A DNA stretch of 64,000 nucleotides, from positions 1,426,001 through 1,490,000 of the forward strand of contig OZ244118.1 in NCBI GenBank assembly GCA_965215765.1, in the 5' to 3' direction. Numbering within the stretch: the first letter of the stretch is position 1; each line of letters begins with the position of its first letter. This document shows positions 42,318 to 50,570 of the stretch, one piece after another. Position numbers and translations under genes: made by a program. A model generated the notes under the pieces. It was given only the letters and a program-made list of their open reading frames with translations, did not search any database and was not told the origin of the DNA. This DNA comes from G965212025 sp965215765. GTDB lineage: Bacteria; Pseudomonadota; Gammaproteobacteria; Poriferisulfidales; Oxydemutatoraceae.

Positions 42318-42739
42318 TCTTCTCTCATGTATTTTCCCGCCAATGTTTCATTAAGCTCGCTGAAGCAACTAAGATATTTTTGTCTTATTTCATCTATTGC
42401 CTGCTCGAACTCTTTAAAGCTGTAAGTGTGGCTTATTGCATTGCGCGTATCCAATGCTTCCATCCAGACTTGCCCGTGAGTTATCAATTTGCTGGCAATG
42501 GCCTCTTTAAGTACGGCTCTGGGTGTGATCTGAGGAAATACCACACCTTGGCTTTCTAAATAATCTTTACAGGTCTTCCATGCCAATTCGCCGCAATATT
42601 CAAACCTTTTTATAACACCTTCTTTTTCAAGTTGGCTTAAATGCCCTTCCACGTCACTTTCTATGGCCTCTGACAATAAAATGTAGGCTCTCTTGTAATT
42701 ATCGAATCTGTATTGCCAACGTTTTTTGTCTTTATTCAC
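42314..42739 (-). CDS. hepT: HEPN toxin (HepT/HI0074-like)
   Basis: 141 aa all-helical HEPN protein. The RNase motif RNAISHTY matches R-x4-H-x-Y, the form in which the final Tyr is the AMPylation target of MntA. Other family marks are LAWKTCKDYLESQGV and TPRAVLKEA. It is translated before and coupled to mntA. Confidence 0.9.
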   Translation of the reverse strand: MNKDKKRWQYRFDNYKRAYILLSEAIESDVEGHLSQLEKEGVIKRFEYCGELAWKTCKDYLESQGVVFPQITPRAVLKEAIASKLITHGQVWMEALDTRNAISHTYSFKEFEQAIDEIRQKYLSCFSELNETLAGKYMREE

Positions 42740-42812
42740 GGTTTCGGCTCAATGGGCTTTATTGTGTCGTTGCCAAAAGTGTCTACGGCTAAATGGTAAT
42801 CATTAGTCGTAG

Positions 42813-45038
42813 TTAAATTATCAATAACTTCCACTTAGAGAAATTTTCTGATACAAGATTTTTAGAATCTCCCTTATAACACATCCAGCGACCGGAATAA
42901 CCATTTGAACTTGTTTTTGTGTTTGCCACAATTCCGCCGAAAATTTCTTTATGTTCTTTGATATAACTTTGTAAGCCTTCATTTTTCTCTCTTGCATCAT
43001 TGATTGTTCTACCACTTTTTGTATCAAAAAGGTAAATTTTACCGTCTTTAGATTTCACAATAAAGTCCACATAAAATAGTTTTTGTTTGTCATCATCTTT
43101 ATACTGAACTGCAAAGAAAGTTGCGCCGTGATCACCGTTCTTGAACCACCACTCAACATTTCCTTCTTTGTCCAAAAACTTGATGAACGCTTCTTCGGTT
43201 TTCCATCGATTATCATAATAAAATGGTTTCATAGCGGACTTCTTAGTTTCCAGTTTCACATTATCTCCGCTAAAGTTAAGCACTTCCGGCAATTCCCAAT
43301 TAGATCTTGTTTTAATCTCTTCTAATCTCTTTTGCGTTTCATTAACGTATGCCATCTTTGCTGCATCAATAACGTGCGTAAAATGCTCAGCATTTCTTTG
43401 ACTTAAAACAATGTTGATGATTTTTGCAAAGTGATCTCTGCAGTGCATGGCAAGGCACCGGTCGAAAAAATGATAAATGGCTTCTTTTACTCTCCCAATT
43501 GAACGGTCTTCTGGATAAAAAGGAGAAAGATTGTTACGCACAAAATAGTCAAAGAGCTTTTGCAAATCTGCTTCATTGGCAACATTGATTATGCTTGTCC
43601 CTTCGATTCTTTTATCTGCGAGTTTGTCTATCCACTCACCTCTAAAATCAGAAATTAATGAAGTTTCTACGCTCTGATCCACTGTCCTAATTTTGTTTTC
43701 TAGATCATATTCTTGTGCTTCATCTAGAAATATCTTGTTAAAGAATGGGTTCAATCGGGTTTTTTCTCGTTGGCGTAAACGATAGACTGATTCTAATTTA
43801 AGTGGTTTGTATTCCTTAATCCGTTTACTAGTGTGAATTGTTATATAATTGCGTGCGACATCCTCTTTAATCTCAATATCTGCAAGGTTAGTGTAAACAT
43901 AGCCATTATTCAAGATCTCTTGCTTGTAGTGTCCAATTTCTGGTTGAGGCATACGCATGATACGCCCGAGAGTTTGCACGGAAAATGTAAGACTTTTCCA
44001 ATCACGAAAAAGCACCAAAACTTGCGCGCGAGGGCAATCCCAGCCAAGAGCAATGGCCTGTTTAAAAATCAACACTTCCGTTTCTTGATTATGCCTTGCA
44101 ATATTTTTTAAATTTTCTTTTTCTTTGGAAAGATAAATTCCCAATCGTCTACTCTCTACCGTTATATCGTAATTATCTTTCAAAAGACGCACAATTTCTT
44201 TTTTGATTCTATCTTCTTGTCGTGTTCTTCTATCCGGTAGCTGAATGAGTAAAAGTGGATTTATGTCAATGTTTGCTTTTTTGTACGCCCTCACCAATTC
44301 TTTTCGTTTATTCAATGCTTGTTCAAGCACAAATGCATCAGTTCCGTCCGAAAGAGTGGATTTTAAGTTGTCACCTTCAAGTAAATTAGTAAAATCAAGA
44401 TTCAAATTGACCGACTTTTTGATCATGCCTTCGATCTTTACATGTTCAAGCGGTACGGAAACGATTTCGTCGGGGTTTTGAACCACAGGTGTCGCCGAAA
44501 CTTCAATTGTCAATTTTGGCATGATGTCGGTAATAAGATTCTGTGAAATTTCACTTGTAGCGTGATGATGGCTCTCATCAATAATCAAAATAATTTTTCG
44601 TCCTTCTTCTTTGGTATTATCAATAATCTTACTTAGATAAAGTTCCTTTTCGTTCTTTTTAACAATCGTGTTCTTATATTTTTTATTTATGCTTTCCCAG
44701 TTCAAGAACAATATTTCATTTTCGTCAATTTGTTTGTCATTTAAATCTTCAAACTCAGAACATTCTAAAGCGCGCGAGTCTTTATAATATTCTTCCAGCT
44801 TTAGCTTGCTTTGCATATGCAGTTTTCTTGGTGCTGTCCAAATAAATGCGAGCGGTGCTTTAACTTCTGGGTCATCAGCAATTTGTTTCAAAAATTCCGC
44901 CATCATAATTGTTTTTCCCGAGCCAGTCGGTGCTTTGAAAATAATTCTCTTTTCACCACTTTGTGCAAGAAGTCCTTTACTTCTGTCAAGTAATTTTCTG
45001 ATAGCTGTGTTTTGATAATTCTTTAATTGCATATACAT
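42813..45038 (-). CDS. Type III restriction enzyme, Res subunit (DEAD-box helicase/endonuclease)
   Basis: 741 aa, SF2 translocase with KAPTGSGKTIMMAEFL (Walker A) and IDESHHHAT (DEAH-type box II), SATPV (motif III) and QTLGRIMRMPQ (motif VI). A C-terminal PD-(D/E)XK nuclease is indicated by YVDFIVKSKDGKIYLFDTKS. The start at 45038 lies 1 bp after the Mod stop, so the two are co-translated. At 741 aa it is shorter than the EcoP1I-type Res (about 970 aa). Confidence 0.88.
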   Translation of the reverse strand: MYMQLKNYQNTAIRKLLDRSKGLLAQSGEKRIIFKAPTGSGKTIMMAEFLKQIADDPEVKAPLAFIWTAPRKLHMQSKLKLEEYYKDSRALECSEFEDLNDKQIDENEILFLNWESINKKYKNTIVKKNEKELYLSKIIDNTKEEGRKIILIIDESHHHATSEISQNLITDIMPKLTIEVSATPVVQNPDEIVSVPLEHVKIEGMIKKSVNLNLDFTNLLEGDNLKSTLSDGTDAFVLEQALNKRKELVRAYKKANIDINPLLLIQLPDRRTRQEDRIKKEIVRLLKDNYDITVESRRLGIYLSKEKENLKNIARHNQETEVLIFKQAIALGWDCPRAQVLVLFRDWKSLTFSVQTLGRIMRMPQPEIGHYKQEILNNGYVYTNLADIEIKEDVARNYITIHTSKRIKEYKPLKLESVYRLRQREKTRLNPFFNKIFLDEAQEYDLENKIRTVDQSVETSLISDFRGEWIDKLADKRIEGTSIINVANEADLQKLFDYFVRNNLSPFYPEDRSIGRVKEAIYHFFDRCLAMHCRDHFAKIINIVLSQRNAEHFTHVIDAAKMAYVNETQKRLEEIKTRSNWELPEVLNFSGDNVKLETKKSAMKPFYYDNRWKTEEAFIKFLDKEGNVEWWFKNGDHGATFFAVQYKDDDKQKLFYVDFIVKSKDGKIYLFDTKSGRTINDAREKNEGLQSYIKEHKEIFGGIVANTKTSSNGYSGRWMCYKGDSKNLVSENFSKWKLLII

Positions 45039-45039
45039 C

Positions 45040-46752
45040 TTATTTAAATATACGGCGGTAAACGCGTAGAATTGCTTCCGGTATTGGTGATAGCTTCACT
45101 TTTCCTTTTAACTCTTCAAATTCGTCTTCGAAAGTATCATCACAGAGCGAAAATACATAAACACTACATTTTTTGTCTATATTACAAATGTCATTTTTGA
45201 AATCATCAATGGCTTGATAACTAAAAATAATGCCAGTGTATTGTTTTTTGTTTCGAAATATTTTGTATTGCTGATTTGCTTTAACTTTGTCGAAAGTGTC
45301 TTCTTTAACACAAAGCATTTCCGTAGCCTTTTCAGTCAAAATAATTTTATTCCGGTCAGTCGGTTTGGCTGGCACAAAGCTGGTTTTGTAATACTTTAAG
45401 TTTGCCGGAACACTTTGAACATCAAGGTAACCGTTAATGACATTTTTTATCCTTGGGTAAGTAACACTTTGGCAAATACCATGTGACTGGATCTCTTCAT
45501 CTGATAATCCTTTATCTCTCAGCCTTTGTTCTTCGCTGTTTAGTTCATTGTTTGTGCAAAGAATAAATTTTCTACTTCCGCGGTCTTCTTTGTTTAACTT
45601 TAAAACAGCATGGCCTGTAGTGCCAGAACCGGCAAAAAAGTCTAAGATAATTGCGTTCTTTTTTTTGTGCAGAATAGGCGCTATGCAGTCATAAACAGTG
45701 TGGATGGATTTTGGAAAATCAAAGTGTGTTTCTGGTACTAAAGCATGAATAAGCTTTGTTCCGTGCTCGTTTGCGTCATACCTTTTATCTTGCCAAACAG
45801 TTCTTACCGTTCCATAGTCCTTTCTTATTACTATCTCGTAGCCATTTTTTGTTTTCTTTGCAAGAAGAGATTCCTTTATTCCTTCAACACTTTGGCGAGC
45901 ATATCTCCACTTTCTTTCTATTCTTTGTGAATCAATCGGGTAAATATATATTTTACCTTCTTTTTTAATGGTTTGTTTCTCTGGGTGTTCGTCTTTAGGA
46001 ACAACGCCCCCAAACTCTGTTATCTTACCATCTTTTAGAATAATAGGATAAAAGCAATTGCGGGCATCTGTCCGCAATGATTCGCCTCCATTGTCGCGCA
46101 AATTTCGACAAGTTATTTCGGCTTCATTTAATTTTCTGTGCCCTATTACCTTAATTCCTGCAGGTAAAACAAAATATGCGTACTCGTGTGTATACGAAAA
46201 GTTTTTGCCTTGAACGCCACGAGGGTTATGAACAATTGTTACACAGTGCAGTTCATGCTTGACAAAAACATCTTCTAAAAGTAAACCGAGCCTGTTTAGT
46301 TCGTTCTTGTCAATCGCGCAAATCAAAACTCCATCCTTCTTCAGCAATCGCTTAGCAATTCTTAGGCGATTATTCATCATTGATAGCCATTTGCTATGAG
46401 AGTAGGCATCATTTCTATCTACATAATCATTATTGTATTTCCAATTTCGCGCACCTGTATTGTATGGAGGGTCGATGTAGATCACATCAATTTTTCTCTT
46501 GTGCGTGTAATTTAAAACTGAAAGCGCGTGGTAATTATCGCCTTCAATAAGTAAATTGACCTGTTTGCCCGGGTCACTTGAAATCTCTTTGTCCCTCACT
46601 TCTACTAAAACTGGAAATTTCATTTTGCATTGTTCAACAACATCTTCCTGCTTCTCTTCCCAAACAAGACCATACTTTTTGCGCTTGTGGAGTTGCTTAA
46701 TTTCATCAATCAAGTCTTCTGTACTCCACTTTGTGTAGTCTTTTTTTGCCAT
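45040..46752 (-). CDS. Type III restriction-modification DNA methyltransferase, Mod subunit
   Basis: 570 aa beta-class N6-adenine methyltransferase: the catalytic motif DPPYNTGARNW near residue 95 precedes the AdoMet motif DFFAGSGTTGHAV near residue 370. The intervening region is the target-recognition domain, so the recognition site cannot be read. ATG 46752. No phase-variable simple repeat is visible in the coding region. It is the last gene of the island before the tRNA-Ser gene. Confidence 0.92.
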   Translation of the reverse strand: MAKKDYTKWSTEDLIDEIKQLHKRKKYGLVWEEKQEDVVEQCKMKFPVLVEVRDKEISSDPGKQVNLLIEGDNYHALSVLNYTHKRKIDVIYIDPPYNTGARNWKYNNDYVDRNDAYSHSKWLSMMNNRLRIAKRLLKKDGVLICAIDKNELNRLGLLLEDVFVKHELHCVTIVHNPRGVQGKNFSYTHEYAYFVLPAGIKVIGHRKLNEAEITCRNLRDNGGESLRTDARNCFYPIILKDGKITEFGGVVPKDEHPEKQTIKKEGKIYIYPIDSQRIERKWRYARQSVEGIKESLLAKKTKNGYEIVIRKDYGTVRTVWQDKRYDANEHGTKLIHALVPETHFDFPKSIHTVYDCIAPILHKKKNAIILDFFAGSGTTGHAVLKLNKEDRGSRKFILCTNNELNSEEQRLRDKGLSDEEIQSHGICQSVTYPRIKNVINGYLDVQSVPANLKYYKTSFVPAKPTDRNKIILTEKATEMLCVKEDTFDKVKANQQYKIFRNKKQYTGIIFSYQAIDDFKNDICNIDKKCSVYVFSLCDDTFEDEFEELKGKVKLSPIPEAILRVYRRIFK

Positions 46753-46914
46753 ACTTGGTTTACTAAGCCATCAATAGAAACTTATAAGCAGATAGTAATT
46801 TTTGCATTAGATTGGATTGTTGTTTCGCCGCAAAATCAACCTTTCTCACATTGCTACAAACGGGGAACCCATATCGCATGCGCATAAGATTTTTAAAAAG
46901 CTAAAATCTCAAAC

Positions 46915-47005
46915 TGGCGGAGAGAGAGGGATTCGAACCCTCGATGGGGGATTACCCCATACTCCCTTAGCAGGGGAGCGCCTTCAGCCGCTCGGCCATC
47001 TCTCC
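46915..47005 (-). tRNA. serX: tRNA-Ser(GCU)
   Basis: Class II tRNA with 7-bp acceptor stem GGAGAGA / TCTCTCC, D-arm, anticodon loop CTGCTAA (anticodon GCT), long variable arm (GTATGGGGTAATCCCCCAT), T-loop GGTTCGAATCC and an encoded CCA. The accessory island begins on its 3' side, a common integration position, though I found no integrase or duplicated tRNA 3' end. Confidence 0.95.
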
Positions 47006-47192
47006 GGTGTTTCGTGTGCTTTCCTCTTGCGGAGCCAGCCAAGCCAAGAACCGCCAAGGTTCCTCACTTAATGCTGATTCTTCCGTTGCTGCACTCGGCG
47101 CACATTATAAACTTCTGGCGGGGACGTGTGAGCCAGCACAGACCTGTTCTTCGGCTTGTCGTATTCTCCTTGATGCTGTGTAAAGTAGTGAC

Positions 47193-48305
47193 ATGACGGC
47201 TTTGTACATAGGCGTGCTTTCCGGGACTTGCGCCGACTCTGTGGATGCGGCAGCTTTCAGCTTTGCGGATGGCTGTCGTTTGGTCGCCTCGCATAAAAGC
47301 TCGCTTCCGGAGTATTTTCCGGGGCAGATTGCCAGCATTCAGTCTGAAATGATCGACATTGCCGAATATGCCGAGCTTGGGGTGCAGATTGGAAGGTGGT
47401 TTGCGGGCGCGGTCAATGCGCTGATTGAAAGCCATGGTCTGCGGCATCAGGACATCATGGCGGTGGGGATGCATGGCCAAACGATCATGCATCGTCCTTT
47501 TGGCAAGAGTCCGTTCAGCTTGCAGTTGGGGGATCCGAGTGTGGTTGCCGCACAAACCGGGTTGGCGGTGGTCGCTGACTTTCGCAGTGCCGATGTTGCG
47601 TTGGGGGGGGAGGGTGCTCCTCTGGCTCCCGCTTTTCATCAGGCGTTTCTGGCGCCGCCTGATGAGGCCTGCGTGGTCGTCAATATTGGTGGGATCGCGA
47701 ACATTAGTGCTTTTGGGGCGACGGGCGCGCTTGTGGCGTGCGATGTTGGCCCGGGGAACATTCTGATGAATGACTGGACGCGTCGCCATCTGGAGCTGCC
47801 CTTTGACAGTGGGGGTGCCTGGGCTGCATCCGCGCCTTTCCACGATGGACTTTTGCATCTTTTGTTGCAAAAAAATCGGATGCTGTGTGAGGCACAAAAG
47901 AGTTTGTGCGCGTCTGGCTTTGACGCTTCGTTTCTTGAAGCTTGTTTGGCGAGTTGTCCGGTTGCGGATGCGGCGGTTGTGCAGTCGACTCTCTGCGAGT
48001 TCACAGCTCGCTCCATTGCTGATGCAGTCGAGCAGCTTTCGCCGGAGCGTGCTGCCCGGGTCTTTTTGTGTGGGGGCGGGGCTCACAATATGCATTTGCT
48101 TTTGCGTTTGTCGGCTTTGTTGCCACAACGGCAGGTGGCCACGACCCGTGAAGTGGGGATTGATCCTGACTGGGTTGAGGCGGGTTGTTTTGCCTGGTTG
48201 GCGCAGCGTCGTCTAGGTAATCTGACGGGGAATCTGCCGGAGGTGACCGGGGCTAGCCGGAAGGCAGTACTGGGGGCGGTTTACGATCCTTGTCGTCCGC
48301 TTTGA
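47193..48305 (+). CDS. anmK: Anhydro-N-acetylmuramic acid kinase
   Basis: Phosphorylates and opens 1,6-anhydro-MurNAc in peptidoglycan recycling. 370 aa, normal length, with LSGTCADSVDAAAF at the start (family consensus MSGTSxDG(I/V)D, so the Ser and Gly are altered). It also has GMHGQTIMHRP, NIGGIANIS, DVGPGNILMND and a C-terminal CGGGAHNMHLLLRL. The final 50 or so codons (GIDPDWVEAGCFAWLAQRR onward) recur downstream at 48600, and parts of the gene recur as relics at 24733 and 36775. Confidence 0.95.
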   Translation: MTALYIGVLSGTCADSVDAAAFSFADGCRLVASHKSSLPEYFPGQIASIQSEMIDIAEYAELGVQIGRWFAGAVNALIESHGLRHQDIMAVGMHGQTIMHRPFGKSPFSLQLGDPSVVAAQTGLAVVADFRSADVALGGEGAPLAPAFHQAFLAPPDEACVVVNIGGIANISAFGATGALVACDVGPGNILMNDWTRRHLELPFDSGGAWAASAPFHDGLLHLLLQKNRMLCEAQKSLCASGFDASFLEACLASCPVADAAVVQSTLCEFTARSIADAVEQLSPERAARVFLCGGGAHNMHLLLRLSALLPQRQVATTREVGIDPDWVEAGCFAWLAQRRLGNLTGNLPEVTGASRKAVLGAVYDPCRPL

Positions 48306-48859
48306 GCTGATGGTTTTTGCAGTACGGTAACGGCTTTCAAATGGCTTGCAGGTCAGCAAGCAAGGAAATCAGCACCGTCTTGGGGTCAGAGAGTTTGAAG
48401 GGATTCGGGGATTGGCACGTGCCTCCTTGCCGGATGCCCCAGCACCATGGAAAGGTGTGCTTCAAAAGCGGGTCTTCTTCAGGCCGCCTTTGGTTGACTA
48501 GAGTCTGAATGTGGGGTTCACGCAAGGTTCATGCGCCGAGCGTGCGGGGGGGGGCAGAAGTGGTGACCTTGGTCGTTGGCAACGGCTTTGCATGTCACTT
48601 TGCCGGCGCATACGTGGAGTGGGGATTGATCCAGATCGGGTTGAGGCGGGTTGTTTTGCCTGGTTGGCGCAGCGTCGTCTAGACAACCTAACGGGAAATC
48701 TGCCGGAGGTGACCGGGGCTAGCCGGAAGGCAACATTGGGGGTGGTTTACGATCCTTGTCGTCCGCTTTGAGCGGGTGCCTCAACACCAAGGAACGGCGC
48801 GTTTCAAAAGCGAGCTTTCTTCAGTCCGCCTTTGGTTGACTAGAGGCTGAGCGCGGGGG
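48306..48859. repeat. Tandem duplication of the anmK 3' end and ald 3' end
   Basis: The convergent anmK/ald junction is duplicated. 48535-48620 is a partial copy of the ald 3' end (GCCGAGCGTGCGG, then CCTTGGTCGTTGG and TTTGCCGGCGCATACG), fused to a second copy of the anmK 3' end at about 48617-48771 that still reads to ...GVVYDPCRPL and stop. The spacer after each copy shares CAGCACCATGG/CAACACCAAGG, AAAGC and CTTTGGTTGACTAGAG. Confidence 0.85.
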
Positions 48860-49978
48860 TCACGCGCCGAGCATGCGCATGGGGGGGCAGAAGTGGTGAC
48901 CTTGGTCGTTGGCAACGGCTTTGTATGTCACTTTGCCGGCGCATACGTTGAGTCCGTTGCGCAGGTTTGGGTCATCCCGCAGTGCCTGTTTCCAGCCGCG
49001 GTCGGCGATGGTGATGGCGTAGCTTAAGGTGACGTTGTTGAGTGCGTAGGTGGAGGTTCGGGCGACTGCTCCCGGCATGTTGGTGACGCAGTAATGCACG
49101 ATGCCGTCTACGGTGTAGGTTGGGTCGGAATGTGTTGTCGGTCTTGAGGTTTCAAAACAGCCACCTTGGTCGATCGCAACGTCTACGAGAACCGAGCCTG
49201 CTTGCATGGTTTGTAGCATGTCACGTCGCACAAGCTTGGGTGCTGAGGCTCCGGGGACGAGGACGCCTCCGATGACCAGGTCGGTGTCGGCGAGGAGATT
49301 TGCCAGGTTGGTTCTGGTGGAGTGAATGGTTTTCACGCGGGATTCGAAGTGCAATGACAGATACTCGAGTACGGATGGGTCCCGATCCATGATGGTGACT
49401 TCTGCTTTCAGTCCGGTTGCGATTTGTGCTGCGTTAAATCCGACGACTCCGCCTCCAATGATTAGCACTTTCCCGGGGGCGACGCCGGGCACGCCACCGA
49501 GTAAAACGCCTCGTCCGCCGGCTTCTTTTTCCAGGGCGTGGGCACCGGCCTGGATGGACATGCGTCCGGCCACTTGGCTCATGGGCTTGAGCAGCGGTAG
49601 TCTGCCGCTGTTGTCCGTTACGGTTTCGTAGGCAATACAGACTGCGCCGGATTCCAGCAGTGCTTTTGTTTGTTCCGGGTCTGGTGCCAGGTGCAGGTAG
49701 GTGTAGAGAACCTGATTCTCCCGCAACATGGTGCGTTCATTGCCCTGCGGTTCCTTGACTTTGACGACCATGTCGGCGCGGGCGTAGATTTCTTCTGCTG
49801 TGTCCACGACGTCAGCTCCTGCCTCTCGGTAGTCATCGTCGTGTGCTCCAATTCCCGCTCCGGCTTCTGCTTCAATGAGTGCCTTGTGCCCGTGCGAGAT
49901 AACTTCGGAGACGCTCTCCGGTGTCAAACCAACGCGGTATTCGTGATTCTTGATTTCTTTTGGTACGCCGATCAGCAT
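48860..49978 (-). CDS. ald: Alanine dehydrogenase
   Basis: NAD-dependent interconversion of alanine and pyruvate plus ammonia. 372 aa, family length. MLIGVPKEIKNHEYRVGLTP opens it; the substrate Lys is in VVKVKEP, the catalytic His in YTYLHLAPD and the NAD loop reads IIGGGVVGFNAA. TYTVDGIVHYCVTNMPGAVA closes the active site. AGGAGG-like sequence (CCTCCTT on the plus strand at 49986) precedes ATG 49978. It is convergent with anmK. Confidence 0.96.
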   Translation of the reverse strand: MLIGVPKEIKNHEYRVGLTPESVSEVISHGHKALIEAEAGAGIGAHDDDYREAGADVVDTAEEIYARADMVVKVKEPQGNERTMLRENQVLYTYLHLAPDPEQTKALLESGAVCIAYETVTDNSGRLPLLKPMSQVAGRMSIQAGAHALEKEAGGRGVLLGGVPGVAPGKVLIIGGGVVGFNAAQIATGLKAEVTIMDRDPSVLEYLSLHFESRVKTIHSTRTNLANLLADTDLVIGGVLVPGASAPKLVRRDMLQTMQAGSVLVDVAIDQGGCFETSRPTTHSDPTYTVDGIVHYCVTNMPGAVARTSTYALNNVTLSYAITIADRGWKQALRDDPNLRNGLNVCAGKVTYKAVANDQGHHFCPPMRMLGA

Positions 49979-50091
49979 TTTCCCTTCCTCCTTGGTGATG
50001 TGAAAAAATACTTCGTGAGATTTGGAGTGCGGGGTATCTTTTCCCCGATGGTGTTGTTTATCAAGCGGCAGAGTGCTGTTTGCCTATTTGG

Positions 50092-50570
50092 GAAGGCGGT
50101 TGCAGTGCCTACGATGTGTCGGATTCGGTGTCCTCGCCAGGTGGCGCCTGCGTGGTGTATTCACTGTGCCGTTTGTCGATTCGGGAAAGCGGTTGGTTGC
50201 AGTGCCTACGATGTGTCGGATCCGGTGTCCTCGCCAGGTTGCACCTGCGTGGTGTATTCACTGTGCTGTTTGCCGATTCCGAAAAGCGGTTGGTTGCAGT
50301 GCCTACGATGTGTCGGGTTTGGTGTCCTCGCCAGGCGGCACCTGCGTGGTGTATTCAGTGTGCCGTTTGCCGATTCGGGAAAGCGGTTGGTTGCATTGCC
50401 TACGGTGTGTCGGGTTCGGTGTCCTCGCCAAGTGGCACCTGCGTGGTGTATTCACTGTGCCGCTTGCCGATTCGGGAAAGCTGTCAGGGTGCCTACGATG
50501 TGTCGGGTTCGGTGTCCTTGTCAGGTGGCACCTGCGTGGCGTATTCACTCAGTTGGCAAAATGTATTCAG
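50092..50570. repeat. Five 97-bp tandem repeats derived from the helicase 3' end
   Basis: Units of about 97 bp share GTGCCTACGATGTGTCGG, GGTGTCCTCGCCAGGTGGCA, CCTGCGTGGTGTATTCACTG and CCGATTCGGGAAAGC. The last unit overlaps the stop and last 20 or so codons of the RecB-like helicase (minus-strand EYATQVPPDKDTEPDTS), and the others encode near-copies such as EYTTQVPPGEDTKPDTS. Together they fill most of the spacer between ald and the helicase. Confidence 0.9.

Noticed and set aside
47064..48128. 354-aa minus-strand ORF
   Set aside because: Antisense to anmK; low-complexity translation with no family match.
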